A model generated the notes under the pieces. That model saw nothing but the letters and a program-made list of their open reading frames with translations, searched no databases and was not told the origin of the DNA. Positions 23,190 through 35,362 of a stretch of DNA of 64,000 nucleotides are shown in pieces. Source of the DNA: Locusta migratoria. Lineage: Eukaryota > Arthropoda > Insecta > Orthoptera > Acrididae. Within the stretch, counting starts at the first letter, position 1; every line of letters starts with the position of its first letter. Location: positions 841,164,094-841,228,093 of the forward strand of contig CM048744.1 of the NCBI GenBank assembly GCA_026315105.1, given 5' to 3'. The translations under genes were made by a program, and so were the position numbers.

Positions 23190-25300
23190 ATCTACATCTA
23201 TATACGTACTCTGTAATCCACTGTAGGTGCATGGCGGAGGGTACGCTGTACCACTACTAGGCATTTCCTTTCCTATTCCACTCCCAAATAGAACAAGAAA
23301 AAAAGAATGCCTATATGCCTCTGTACGAGCTCTAATTTCTCATATCTTGTCTTTGTGATCTTTACGCGAAATGTAAGTAGTCGACAGGAAGATCTTACTA
23401 CACTCTGTCTCAAATTCCGGCTCTATAAATTTCCTTAACAGAAATTCACGAAAAGAACGTCGTCTTTCCTCCAGCGATCCCCAGTTGAATTCCCGGTGCA
23501 TTTCCATGACACACGCGCATTGGTCGAACCTACCAGTAAGAAACCTAGTTGCTCGCCTCTGAACTGCTTATATGTATTCCTTTAAACTGATCTGCTGCGG
23601 GTCCCAAACACTTGAGCAGTACTCAAGACATGGTCATACAAGCATTTTGTACGCTGTTTCCTTTACAGATGAAGTACATCTTCCCAAAATTCTCCCAATA
23701 AACCGAAGTCGGCTGTCTGCCTTATTCACAACTGTCCTTACATGTTCGTTCCATTTCATATCGCTCTGCAATGTTACGCCTAGATATTTGAACAATGTGA
23801 CTGCATCAAGAAGCTCACTACTAATGCTGTATTCCAACATTATGGAATTATTTTTCCTACTAATGTGCATCACCTTACATTTTTCTACATTGAGAGCTAG
23901 CTGCCATTATTCACACCAACTAGAAATTTTGTCTAAGTCATCCTGTATGCTATTACAGTCAATTAAAGACGACACCTTCCCATTCACCACAGCATCATCA
24001 GCAAACAGCCACAAATTACAAGTTACTCTGTCCATCAGATCATTTACATAGATAGAAAATAATAGCAGTTCTATCACACTTCCCTGGGGCACACCTGACG
24101 ATATACTCGTCTCCGATGAACACTCGCCGTCGAGAACAACATACTGCATTCTATTACTTAGGAAGTCTTCCAGCCAGTCACAAATCTGTTCCATAAGCTC
24201 GTATCTTCGTTAGCAGTCTGCAATGTGGCACCATGTCAAACGCCTTTTTGGAGTTGAGGAAAACACAATCTGCCTGTTGTCCTTCATCCATGGCTCGCAA
24301 GATGTCATGTGAGAAAAGGGCAAGCTGAGTTTCACATGAATGATGTTTCCTAAACCCGTGCTGATTCATAGAAAGAAGCTTTTTGCCTCAAGGAAATGTA
24401 CTATATTCATACTGAGAGTATGCTCCAAAATTTTACAGGAAACTGATGTCAATGATATTGGCCTCTAATTATGTGGGTCAGTTCTCTTTTATTTCTTATA
24501 AACCTGCACTTTTTCCCAATCACTGTGCTGATTGAAAGATTCGCGAAAAATGCAACCTAAGTAAGGGGACAATGCTGCAGAATACTCTTTGTAAAACCAG
24601 ACTGGTATTACATCCGGACCAGGAGACTTTTTCGTATTTAGCTCTCTCAGCTGCTTCTTTATACCGATAATACCTATTACTATGTCCTCCATTTTGGAAT
24701 TAGTACATTGATGAAATGATGGTACATTTGTGTGGTCCTCCTGTGTGAAAGATTTCTTAAAGGTTAAATTTAGAACTTCAGCTTTCCATTTGCTTTCTTC
24801 TATTACTCCTCCAGAATGCTCAATCAGTGACTGGATAGTGGGCCTTCATCTGATTATTGATTTTACATAGGACCAGAATTTTTTTGGATTCTTGGAAAGA
24901 TCTTTTGCTATGGTATGGCTGTGGTAATTATTGTACGCTTCGCGCATTGATCTTTATAGATGTACAAATCATTACTAACTTTTGCCTGTCATCATTTGTG
25001 TGTTCTTTTTTTAAACAAGAGTGCAACAGCCTTTGCTTTCTCAGCAGCTTTCTAACTTTATTATTATACCACAGTGGATATTTTCCACCCTTAATCGACT
25101 TTACAGGCAAATATTTCTTTAACCCTGTATTTACAATGCATTTAAATGTAGGCCACAACTCCTCTATGTCCATTGTACCGGAACTAAACGATTTCCATTC
25201 ATGTTCTAAGTCTGATCCTAACAATTGTTTATCAGCTCTTCCTAACAAAAACACGCTCCTAGCCTTCTTGATTGGTTTATGAACTTTGGTCACCATTGAC
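23190..25300 (-). mobile_element. LINE inserted in gypsy 1 (5'-truncated)
   Basis: Minus-strand blocks: a linker after the endonuclease (25296-24928, ARSVFLLGRADKQLLGSD); RT start (24692-24489, KKSPGPDVIPVWFYKE); SCETQLALFSHDILRAMDEGQQADC (24369-24178); ISSGVPQGSV and LWLFADDAV with the catalytic Asp pair intact (24194-23907); and the C-terminal RFIGRILGRCTSSVKETAY block (23873-23634). The 3' end near 23193 carries acatctacatctatata and ggcggagggtac, a LINE tail common in insects. It is the same family as the sense copy at 8.1-11.2 kb. The endonuclease is lost by 5' truncation at ~25300. Confidence 0.9.
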
Positions 25301-25306
25301 TCCTGT

Positions 25307-25480
25307 CTACACAGACATCATTAATAAGGTCAGGCCTGTTCGTTGCTATAAGCTCTGAAATATTTCCATTGTGCATGGGTTTCCTGTTCAACTGCTCTTC
25401 CTCTACACAGACATCATTAATATGGTCAGGCCCGTTCTTAGCTATAAGGTGTAAAATATTTCCATTGCGCATGGATTGCT
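25307..25480 (-). repeat. Tandem in-frame 96-bp repeat in gypsy 1
   Basis: ctacacagacatcatt starts at 25307 and again at 25403, an offset of 96 bp or exactly 32 codons. In the minus-strand frame (25472-25290) both units read NGNI..LIA.N.PD.INDVC with a few changes. It lies in the variable linker between protease and RT. Confidence 0.8.
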
Positions 25481-25483
25481 GTT

Positions 25484-26585
25484 TTAACTACTCGCTTTTA
25501 GTTCCGATTCAACCACATGTGGAACAGAGGGAGTGGACCCTGTCTCCTTGTTCTCGTGTGATTGATTTGGGCTAATTTTCGAATTGGCCTTCCCTAATCG
25601 GTGCACATGTTCACCGAACGGCACGGTTCCATTCCGGTAATCGATAACGCTCTGAAACTTCTGCAGGAAATCATCACCTAAAATAATATCAAAATCAACT
25701 GACTGTTTTTGTACCACCTCCATCAAAAACTTATACTTAACATCATCCATGGTAAACTGTTCATAGCAGCTGCCTATTGGTTGTACAACCCCTGAACCAA
25801 TACCCGAAATTCAGCATCTTGGTGGTTGTAATTTCTGTTCCTGATTTGTTGGTAGGAAACTAAGATTGATCTGCACACCTGTTTCAATAAGAATGCAGAT
25901 ATTCTGATAGCATCTTTTCCCTACGAAAATTACATTTGTCTCTGCTGTAACACCATGGTACTGGATAGGTGTAATTAATTTGAGCGGGGATGGGACGGGG
26001 TGGCTACACCGACCCCCTTTGCATTTTCCGACTTTGTTCCTGGGTTACTGCCCTTAAAATTCCCCTTTTTCAAAAATTGCCGCGGTTTACCATTCCCAGA
26101 GAATTAATGTGGTGTGACCCAAATGACCAATTGTGTTGCATTTAGAGCAAAACGGAGCTCTGCATTGTCCAGCTGTGTGGTCCGATTTTCCACACAGACC
26201 ACACGTTATCTCACTCATAAATATAGGTTCGCGAAGGACCTTCCACAAACTTGTCTGCATCCTCATGCAGCAAAGCTAATCTTACTGCCTCGTGTAATGA
26301 ACAGGGAGATACTATCTTGATTTGACCACCATATTTAGGATTTATTCCCCTAATAAAGACATCTGTTGTTCGGAACTCCGCCTCTTCTAGGATAACCTGG
26401 TTCCTTTCGTGGACAGAAGTTAGTGTGTAGATTTTGCAAGCTACTTTGTAAATTCTAACAGCAAATGCCTCATAGTCCTCATTTGGTTTCTGCCGCAAGT
26501 TTGACAGTTGGTCATGATAATAACTGACCGATCTTTTGTCAGAATATATTTCGATTTTCCTTTGAGGGGAAAGTTTACCATCAAT
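25484..26585 (-). mobile_element. Ty3/gypsy retrotransposon 1, gag and protease region
   Basis: Minus strand. The gag piece (26585-26211) includes YYHDQLSNLRQKPNEDYEAF and GINPKYGGQIKIV. It is followed by zinc knuckles at about 26215-26104: CGLCGKSDHTAGQC is a complete CX2CX4HX4C, but the second, CSKCNTIGHLGHTT, has lost its last Cys. The protease lies at 25950-25484, with VDFDIILGDDFLQKF near its end. The active-site motif is ILIETGVQINL near 25880, where the usual DTG Asp is Glu. The gag N-terminus is missing because a PLE lies directly beyond 26585. Confidence 0.85.
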
Positions 26586-28315
26586 TCCATGGCACAGCCA
26601 TGGGCACCCGCATGACACCCTCCTATACCAACCTGTTTATGGGTCATCTGTAGGAACCTTTTAGCATCCCAAAACCCCAATCCTCTGGCCAGGTATATTG
26701 ATGATGTTTTCATGATCTGGACTCAGGTACAGGACACCCTATCCTCCTCCCTTCAGAACCTTAACTCCTTCACCCCCATTCACTTCACCTGGTCTTCCTC
26801 AACCTACCAAGCCACATTCCTAGATGTCAACCTCCACCTCACTGATGGCTCCATCCACACTTCCGTCCATATTAAACCTATCAACCACCAACAGTACCTA
26901 CACTTTGACAGTTGCCATCCTTTCCACATCAAAAAATCCCTCCCTTACAGCCTGGCCACCCATAGATGGCATATCTGCAGTGACAAGAACTCCCTTCTGA
27001 ATATGCCGAGGGTCTCACAAAGGCCTTGACAGACAAAACTACCTACAGACCTAGTCCACAAACAGAGCCCCAACCCAAATCCTCCCTCTAACACTAGTAA
27101 CCATCCACAAAAGAGTGCTCCCCTTGTCACCCAGTACTACCCTGCACTTGAACAACTAAATTGCATCCTTTGCCAAGGTTTTGATTTTCTGTGCTCGTGC
27201 CCAGAAATGAGAGACATCCTGCCCAAGATCCTTCCAACCCCCTCCTAAAGTGGTGTTCCGCTACCCTCCCAACCTCCACAACATCCTAGTTCTTTCCTAT
27301 GCCACCCCGAAACTGAGCCCACTGCCACAGGGATCATATCCTAGTGGAAGACCCCACTGCAAGACCTGTCCAATACACCCACCCAACACTTCCTATTCCA
27401 GTCCTGTCACAGGCTTATCCCACTCTATTAGAGGCTGGGCCACCTGTGAATGCAGCCACGTAATTTGACCAGCTGTGCTGCAATCACTTCCAGCTTTCTA
27501 TATTGGCATGACCACTACCCAGCTGTCCATTGGGATGAATGGCCACTGCCAAACTGTGGCCATAAACAAGGTGGACCACCTTGTGGCAGAGCATGCAGCA
27601 GAGGACATGCTTGATTTAAATGGCTGCTTCACAGCCCGTGCCATCTGGATCCTCCCATCCACCATTAGCTTTTCTGAACTGCACAGATCCCTACAGTACA
27701 TTCTATGATCCTGAAATCATCCAGGCCTCAACAAACAATAACTTCCTTGTTTTCCACACCTTACAGTTCCTACCTCTATCCTAAACCTTTCCTATTTTGA
27801 GTGGGGTGTGTGTGTGTGTGTGCGTGCATGCTCATGTGTACGTCGGCGTGCACACTTTTTATTTTTATTCTTATTTTTTATTTTTATATCTATATTTATT
27901 TTGTTTATTTTATTTTATTGTTTTTATTTTATTTTTCTCCCTTCACCCACCTCCCCACTCTATTCCTAAGCCACATTTCATTATTCCCATCTAGGCTGTG
28001 CTGTACCTATCCCCACCATTGTGACGCAACCTTGTTATCCCCTCTCCTCCCCAATTTACACACCACAGAGTATTATTCGAAGTGCAGCAGCCAGAGGTGA
28101 CGTTGGTATGACTGTGTTGTGTGCTTGTGTGATTGCATGAATGTTCTATTTTCTGAAGAAGGCCATGGCCAATTGCTGAAAGTGTTGTTTGTGTGTGTCT
28201 TCTGTATGTGCCTGTCACAGCTCGTCACTATGTCTTTGCGGTGAGTTGTAAACTGTCCTTATTACTATATTATTAATTCTAACCTGGACTTTCCATTATT
28301 AGATTCTGTCCTGAA
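26583..28315 (+). mobile_element. Penelope-like element abutting gypsy 1 gag
   Basis: Plus strand, 5'-truncated inside the RT. RT motif B is GTRMTPSYTNLFM near 26600. Motif C is RYIDDVFMIW at 26691-26720, with both Asp intact. FLDVNLHLTDGSIHTSVHI and the CHPFHIKKSLPYSL block follow (to ~27029), then the linker (27180-27470) and GIY-YIG (27475-27708, FYIGMTTTQLSIGMNGHCQT). The tail has a GT run (27806-27822), gtctttgcggtgagttgt and a final tttccattatta at 28310. One stop and several frameshifts break the gene. The subfamily matches the copy at 1-3575. Confidence 0.88.
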
Positions 28316-28332
28316 GAGAATAGACATTGAAA

Positions 28333-28560
28333 TTTGGACAGAGCAATCAATTTATTTGTGTTGGAGTTCTTGTAGCAACGTGTTGACGTGTGCCTTATTG
28401 TGTGGTATAGACCTATTCTAGTCTGTTAATTATGTAATTTGGACAAAGCAGTCAATTTTATGGTTTGATGGATAGAGATTTATGTTGGGAGTTCTCATGG
28501 CAATGAGTTGTTGTGTGCCTTATTGAGTGGTTTAGACTGGCTCCGGTCTGTTAAATATGT
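28333..28560. repeat. Imperfect tandem dimer, unit ~105-125 bp
   Basis: Two neighbouring units share aatttggaca.agca.tcaat, gtgtgccttattg.gtggt and ctgttaa.tatgt. The second (from 28436) is longer by ~20 bp. It lies just beyond the PLE end. I do not recognise the unit. Confidence 0.75.
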
Positions 28561-29779
28561 ATAAGCCAGCATCTCACAACTAACCTTCTCAATAGTGACA
28601 AGTGATTTTGGTTTGGAGGGAAGGATAAAGTTTGTTTGTCTAGTGTTGCTAAGTCGTCAATGCCTGAAGAGGCCAACAAGATTAGTTACATTATTTTCAT
28701 CAAGTGAAAAGTGCTGGTGGCACATTAGTGTTTTATTTTTATATTTATTTTTTGAAATAAAGCTTCAAAATGTAGTTAATCAGACAGTAATGTAAGGAAT
28801 CTCTCATACACTAATGACTGTTCCAAAAATTGGATTTGAAGGAAAACAACAAAACTCAACAAGCCTCTAAGGCATACAACAGTAACAATAAAGATTTGTG
28901 TGTTTTATTTTTAGATGAGTGTTATAAAATTAATTTTGTCTTTTACTGATGTACTTATATGAAAGTGAGGAAATGGTAAAGCAAGAAAAAATTTAATTAT
29001 TTTCAATTTTTAAAATATTTAATGATGAAACAATTTACGAAGTTTTTATTAATGTATATTAACAAAAATTGTTGCTGCTAACAAGATGTCATTAGGATTC
29101 AGGTACTAAAACAATTTTTGTGAGTGGCGGTCAAATTTTACTTAACAGTACACTCGTCGGTACGGTTGGCAATAAAGGTATGGAAACTTATTATTTGAAC
29201 TGATGTTAAAATAATGTCACTAATATGATTACTGATGTGAATATTAGCATTTTATTTCTCATAATAAGATCTTTTTAGGAGAAACAATTCATAATAAGTC
29301 AGATGTAGTTATGGACGTAGATATTGATGAAAATAAATACAAGACTCAAGCTATTTTATGAAGTATAACTTGTTATTATTTAAAAATTGGGTTGAGATCA
29401 GTTATATTATGATGATACACATAAACAACATCTTAGCAACAAGATTTGAAAGTTTCACTTTTACGTTATTATTTACAATCTTCAATTATAGTTACATACT
29501 ATCTGAACTAGTGAATGAGTACAACTTTGTTAGATTATTTAACATCGTAATATAAAGGGTAAAATATTAACTGGATTTAACACCTATCCAAACCCAAAAG
29601 AACTTGTGTGAATATTATCTGAAGCCTAGTTCTGAACTTTTTAAACTGAAATAACAACCCTACTTCACATTGTAAAGAAGGTACACAACAAAGACTCTGG
29701 AAATAAGCTAGAAACTATGGGTAAAGCTTTGGAAAACCATTCTGGACCGTAATTATCAGTCTTCTTGGACATGTCAGCA
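28561..29779. other. No recognised feature
   Basis: AT-rich intronic DNA with only short chance ORFs. An aataaag hexamer occurs near 28755 on the plus strand, without other gene evidence. Confidence 0.6.
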
Positions 29780-31472
29780 AAGCTACTAGGGAAACCCTGT
29801 GGATGCCTTGTGCAGATGGAGGGAATATTTAGAAGAATTGCTCAATGTAGGTGAAAATTTCAATGATGTGACAGCTTTTGAAGTAGAATGCGATAGGAAA
29901 TATGATGGAAACAGGATCACATTTGAGGAAGTGGAGAGAATCATCAGTAAATTGCAGTGCAATAAAGCAGATGGGTGGGATGAAATTAAGCCAGAACTCA
30001 TCAAATACAGTGGAATTTTACATCTCAAAAGGTTACACAGGATAATTGAGAAGGTGTGGGAGTCAGGACAGGTTCTGTCTGACTGGATGAAAGCAGTAAT
30101 CTTACCAATTTTCAAACATGGAAACAGAAAAGATTGTAACAACTATCGAAGTATCTCTTTAATTAGTGTTACGGGGAAAATAGTCTCAGGTATTGTTGAA
30201 AGGAGAACATGAGTATTATTTGAGGAGAAGTAGGATGACAAATCAGTGTTGGTCTAGGCCTCTTGGAGGCCGTCACGACCATTCTTCAGCTTATGTCAGA
30301 TAATGGAGAAGTGCTATGAGTGAAACAGGGAATTGTATCTATGTTTTGTAGATCTAGAAAAGGTTTATGGCTGTGTTCCTAGGAGGAAGCTATAGTCAGT
30401 TCTACAAGACCATGGATTAGGAGGCAAACTTCTGCAGGCAATTAGAGGTCTTTACATAGACTGTCAGGCAGCAGTTAGAGTAGACGGCAAATTAAGTTCA
30501 TGATTCAGGATAGTTTCAGGGGTAAGACAACCTTATCGTGCTATTCATGGATCATATGTTGAAAACAGTAGACTGGTAGGGTGGGATTAAAGCAGCTGAA
30601 AACAAAATAAGCTATCTCACATGTGCATATGATTTAATTGTGATGGCAGATTCGATTGAAAGGTTGCAGTCTAATATATCAGAACTTGATCAGAGGTGTA
30701 AGGTTTATAATATGGAGATCAGCATCTCCAAAAGAAAGGTAATATCTGTGGGAAAGAAATTTAAACAGATTGAGTGCCAAATAGGAGGAACAGGTAGACA
30801 GTTTCAAGTACCTAGGATGTACTTTCTCAAAGAATGGCAACATAGTGAAAGAACTAGAATCAAGGTGTAGCAAAGCTAATGAACTAAGTGCTCAGCTACG
30901 ATCTACTGGCTTCTGCTAGAAGGAAGTCAGTACCAAGATTAAGTTAGCAAAGCGCTGCTTCGTCTTTCAACCAACTTTGTTGTGTGAGAGTGAAAGGTGG
31001 ATGGATACAGGTTACCTTATTCATAAGGTTGAGCTTACATATTTGAAAGTAGCAAGACTGTTTGAAGGTACTAAGAGACGGGAACAATGGCAGGAGGATG
31101 TCAATAAAGAGAGAAACAAAGAAAACCTGGGAATGAACACCATAGATGAAGCAGAGCAAACAGGCTGAGATGTGGGGTCATGTTACACCCATGGGAGAAG
31201 CAAGATTACCAAAGAGATTCATGGGATCAGCAGCAGCGGTGGACAGTGGAGGGGGGGGGGGCGGTAAGAGGAGCCGAGATAGACCAAGGAGAAAGTACTT
31301 AGACTTGGTGAATAATGATTTTGAAGTAAAAGGCTTAACATCAGACAAGGAGGCATCACTGTTAGCATTGAATAAGGGATCATGGAGATATTTAATTAGG
31401 GGCACTATGATTCAGACTGAACGCTGATAGGCATAATCAGTTTCTAATTATGATGATGATGATGATGATGAA
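29780..31472 (+). mobile_element. LINE remnant, RT to 3' end
   Basis: Plus-strand blocks: RT N-terminal part (29799-30212; WREYLEELLN, KADGWDEIKPELIK, NYRSISLISVTGKI); the palm region near 30610-30690, read as LTCAYDLIVMADS where YADD is expected, so the motif is CAYD and one catalytic Asp is gone; then NMEISISKRKVISVGKKF. The C-terminal part (31146-31427) has WGHVTPMGEARLPKR and RPRRKYLDLV. It ends in a (GAT)n tail at 31448-31470. Stops and frameshifts are frequent and no endonuclease is found. This LINE group ends like the fragment at 5186-5600. Confidence 0.85.
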
Positions 31473-31790
31473 CACTGAGAGAAATGGATTAGTTAATGAG
31501 ACAGTAATGGTAATGAGAGTATTTGGTTATTTGGGCATCAAATTATATTATGACAACTGAAGTAGAAAAGGTATGAAATGTAGACTGGCAGTGGCAAGAA
31601 AAGCATTTCTGAAGAAGAGGAATTGCTCAACATTGAACATTGTTTTGTGTGTTAGGAAGTCTTTTTGAAGGTATTTATCTGGTGTTCAAGAGTCTTATGT
31701 ACAATAGAGTAGTGTAGAGAAGTGCATAAAACCAGTTTTTGGACTGAAGGCCACAGTAACAACTTGTGAGTGGGTTGTATTGCCCTGAGC
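31473..31790. other. Intron end before exon B
   Basis: Non-coding; a short AT-rich stretch leading to the cctgagcag acceptor at 31792. Confidence 0.65.
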
Positions 31791-31792
31791 AG

Positions 31793-32049
31793 GTATCAGC
31801 ACGCGTAGTGTGGGTGTGCCTGGGCCGACGCAGCCTGGGGCTGATAGAGCGTGAGACCAACCGACTGTTCCGCTCAGACGCGTTCAACATCGCAGAGCGG
31901 CGCCAGCGGCGGAAGTTTGAGCCCACTCCTGTGGACGACCCTCCACCTGAAATCTGCAAGCTGCATGCTTGCTCACCTGCCATACTGGAGTTGCTGAAGC
32001 CTCGTGACGACTACCGCACACTCGCCTTGGGAGTCATCAACTGGCAGCC
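31793..32049 (+). CDS. PPP1R36-like: Host gene exon B, probable PPP1R36-like protein
   Basis: A 257-bp GC-rich exon; acceptor ccctgagcag, donor gtgagtg at 32050. It starts in phase 0 and ends with two bases of a codon, exactly what the exon at 46989 needs. The residues run from VSARVVWVCLGRRSLGLIER through ETNRLFRSDAFNIAERRQ to LALGVINWQ. The hydrophobic ARVVWVCL helix followed by the RSDAFN motif is the part I find most like PPP1R36-family proteins; that comparison is from memory. A Pro-rich segment (PTPVDDPPPEI) follows. The frame is uninterrupted and codon use differs clearly from the AT-rich surroundings. Confidence 0.8.
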
Positions 32050-32899
32050 GTGAGTGCCTGCTTTCTTGCTTGTCCAGTTGTTAACTATTTAGGTATTTAT
32101 ATGCCATGTTCTCTTGGCCATTTTAAATGTGGCTTCCTCTAAATAGCACAACCTTTACTTAATGGTTTATTGTTTTCGCACAACATACAAAATATAACTT
32201 AGGGTTTGTTGAGGAAGCACTTTACAGAAAACTGTGCCAGAAGATTAAAGTAGGAACACTAGTTACTCACATATGGATCTGTTAAATTTTTATTTGCAAT
32301 GATCAGGGATTCTTGAGAAATGATTTTTACTCATGTTTGCTTTTGTCTGTACTGGTTTATTCACAACACAACCTCTACATCCTGTCTCCACACAGAGTAC
32401 ACACACAGTCTTGTAGTAAGTACAAAGAGACAACCTGTTGATATGTAACAGACAAGATGTACAGCAATATTTAAACATAGTAACCATCCAAACAAAGGTG
32501 TATGAGACATATCTGACTATACAGTGGATTATCTGTTATCAAATGTAAATAAACAATATGAAAAAAAAAACCATCAGTTGGTGGAAACATAAATTATGAA
32601 ATAGTTTTATGTGTATCTGCAAATAGGCCTATGTGAAAGCACATGGTTGACTAAACAGCTGTCATCAATTTCAACTCAGATACCAATATAAAGTAATGTA
32701 ATGTAAGATCTTATGTGAGAATGTAAGCTTTCCGTAATAAACACTTTTAAATTTAATTTTGACAGAATTACACAACTAGTCATTAATGAAAAATCCACTG
32801 TATAGATTATAGGGAGATGCAGGGGTTGTATTCCCAATAATCAACCACATGTACAAGAGACTGAACTTCATTTCTGTTGATGGTACAGATTTTAAGAAC
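32050..32899. other. Intron, no recognised feature
   Basis: AT-rich sequence after exon B. It may include the unrecognised 3' end of the minus-strand gypsy element that starts at 36.7 kb. Confidence 0.55.
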
Positions 32900-34439
32900 A
32901 GATTAAAGTAATGGTGGCAGCTCCTCAAATTGAGAGTTTGCCACCAAAGAACATAGATTGCTGAAACATGGTATATGCTGTGGGGGGCAGGCGACATCCA
33001 TGTTTGCTGGTGTGATTCGTGGCACCCGAACAATTGAAAGCTCCACTGTGTTGTGGGGTCGGATGTTGACTTTGACAGGCGGTGGGTATTGCACTGGTCA
33101 GATGGGTTCAGGGTTGCTGGCCTGATGTGTGTAGGGGGCGTACACTAGCACATCACCAGATGCAAGTTGGAAAGGTCTACCTGTTCAGGTAACTCAATGC
33201 ACCACAAGAATTGACACTTGATGGGAGCATAGGAGGGCAATGAATTCAAGGTAAGACATAGTGTAACAAGTGAATAGTAGTGATGATTGATAAGTCTTAG
33301 GACAGAGTCGGAGGTACAGGAATGGTGTTCTCTAAGGCTGGAGTTGAAAGGAGGGAGGGGGCAGTGGATGTGAAACTTCCAAAGGAGGAGTCGGGTTTGG
33401 GGGCATTAACTTTGTCAGAGGTTTGGGTGGTGTAAAGGGAACACTCGACCTTAAGTGTTCAGGTGTTGGAGCTTGACGTAGGAGCAGGAGTTCATTGGTA
33501 TGATGTATTGTTGCTCGATCAAGAGTGGGGTGAGTTCGGCAGAGGGGAAATGTGTGCGCTCGACTTCGAAAAGATCATCGAAAGTGTTTTGTGCATGCTG
33601 GAGTACACAATGAGAGTATGGCGGCTGTAGTGGTGGCTGGGCCATATTGTCATGAAGCATGTTGAATTCATGTGAGTCTAAAGTATGTGGTACCTGCAGG
33701 CATGGCAGTGTATGACTCGATGGAGGAGGAGATTGATTTTACGAGCAGTGAAGTTGCACTTGGTCAAGTAATGTTGTTAGTTCTGAAATTACTGTGTGTG
33801 GTGCAGGATTAATTAGTTCCCCCCGGCTATGATAGTCTATAAATGAAATCTGCAACTCTGCCTTTAGGTTCTTTTTGTAAGTTGTGAAGTGTCTGAGAAG
33901 CATGATAGGTAAAGCCATTGTCTATAGGGTGTCGCGACAGTGGAGGGCTACTTTCAGTATCCATTTCCATCACACTATCAGGCCATTATTGTGAGGGTGG
34001 TAGGCATTGGTATGGATGAGCTGAATGCTACAGAGTTCACAGATGCCAGTAAACAAGGCTGACTCAAAATTGTCAACCCTGGTCTGTCGTGATAACCATA
34101 TGACAACAGAAATATGCAATTCAAGAATGGATGAAAGCATGAGCTACCATTTCAGCTGTAATTTTTGTTGATAGCAGAGAGGATGTATTGGTAGCTGTTC
34201 GTGGGGAAAGGGGTCCCAATAAATCTATGTGGGCATGTTAAAACTGACCAGCTGGTATGGGAAAGCTGCCAGGTGGGGGTGTAGGTGTAGGGATGCAAGA
34301 TCAGGTCCAGGCTTAGCAGTCTCATTCCATGTCGCACCACACAAAACGTTCCCTTACTAATTAAGTAGATGCTCTGACACCTGGAGATACCAAACTTTGG
34401 AGATTTTGAATTTTCCACTCAAATAGTCATGGGGTGAAT

Positions 34440-34870
34440 GGGTGGAATGTGCCCATGAATTCATCACACCAAATTTCGCCTGCTGCTACAAAGAAAGAGG
34501 TACGAATTGGTTTCAGTGAAGAGCTGTGATCTGAAATTGGCTGCATAGTTTGTTCATTAGACGACTAGAGAGCCACAAGATTAGAAAGATTGAGTAATGT
34601 GTAGATAGACTCTATACTTGATTAAAAAAAAATGGCTACAACTTTCTCTGCTCCTTTAATGTATCTCAGGTCAGTTGTGAATTATGCAATGAAATCAAAA
34701 TACCGGAACCTGCGAGGCAGTGCATCAGTGGGTGGGTTACAGATGGTAGCTATCAGAGGCTTGTGATCAGTAAGTGTTTGAAAAGGACAACCCCTGACTG
34801 CAGAAATGTTTAATTGCCTCGTACATGATGAGTAATTCACGATCAAAGGCTGAGTATTTCCTTTGCACAT
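34440..34870 (-). repeat. RNase H segment, minus copy of an inverted pair
   Basis: This part of gypsy 2 RNase H matches 36830-37250 in reverse orientation, e.g. caccaaatttcgcctg and aaataccggaacctg here pair with caggtgaatttggtg and caggttccggtatttt there. Confidence 0.75.
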
Positions 34871-34871
34871 T

Positions 34872-34872
<1 letters not shown>

Positions 34873-34918
<46 letters not shown>
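34873..34918. repeat. Poly(T) tract of about 46 bp within RNase H
   Basis: An unbroken T run interrupts the RNase H reading frame, giving a Lys run in minus-strand translation. It may be a poly(A)-type insertion or a homopolymer expansion. Confidence 0.9.
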
Positions 34919-34920
<2 letters not shown>

Positions 34921-35362
34921 CGTCACCATTAATAGTCAGGTGGAGTACTGCTATTGCCTTGTTGCTCGCATTCATTATAATAATAAGTTGGCATCTGGAT
35001 GAGGATGGGCAATGGTAGCGGATGTAGGTAAAAGTTCTTTGGGTACCTTGAAGGTGTCCATCATCTCGGGAGTCCACTGAACAGGGTGTGTACCGTAAGT
35101 TTGCTTGCCGGCTAGTGTGTCTGTCAAGTGTGCCTGTATCTCATCTACACAAGGTAGGTGACGACGATAGTAATATATGGTGCCCAGAAATTGCCTAATT
35201 CTTTTAAAGAATGGATGAGGTAACTCACTTACAGTATTAACTTTCTCAGGAGGTGACCCAATATGTGGCCCCAAAACAGTGAATGAAGAAGCTCATGGTA
35301 AGTTGGTATAACTGTATTTTTTAGAATTCATCTCTAAGCCGGCAGCAGTGAGGTTTGCCAAC

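Noticed and set aside
20270..26585. An env-like gene making gypsy 1 an errantivirus-type element
   Set aside because: No frame with signal peptide, furin-like site or membrane anchor is visible downstream of integrase before the PLE at 19850.
34682..35077. Poly-Lys protein across the T tract (similar at 41.6 and 44.3 kb)
   Set aside because: The Lys run is a homopolymer; only the flanking RNase H pieces are real and they are broken.
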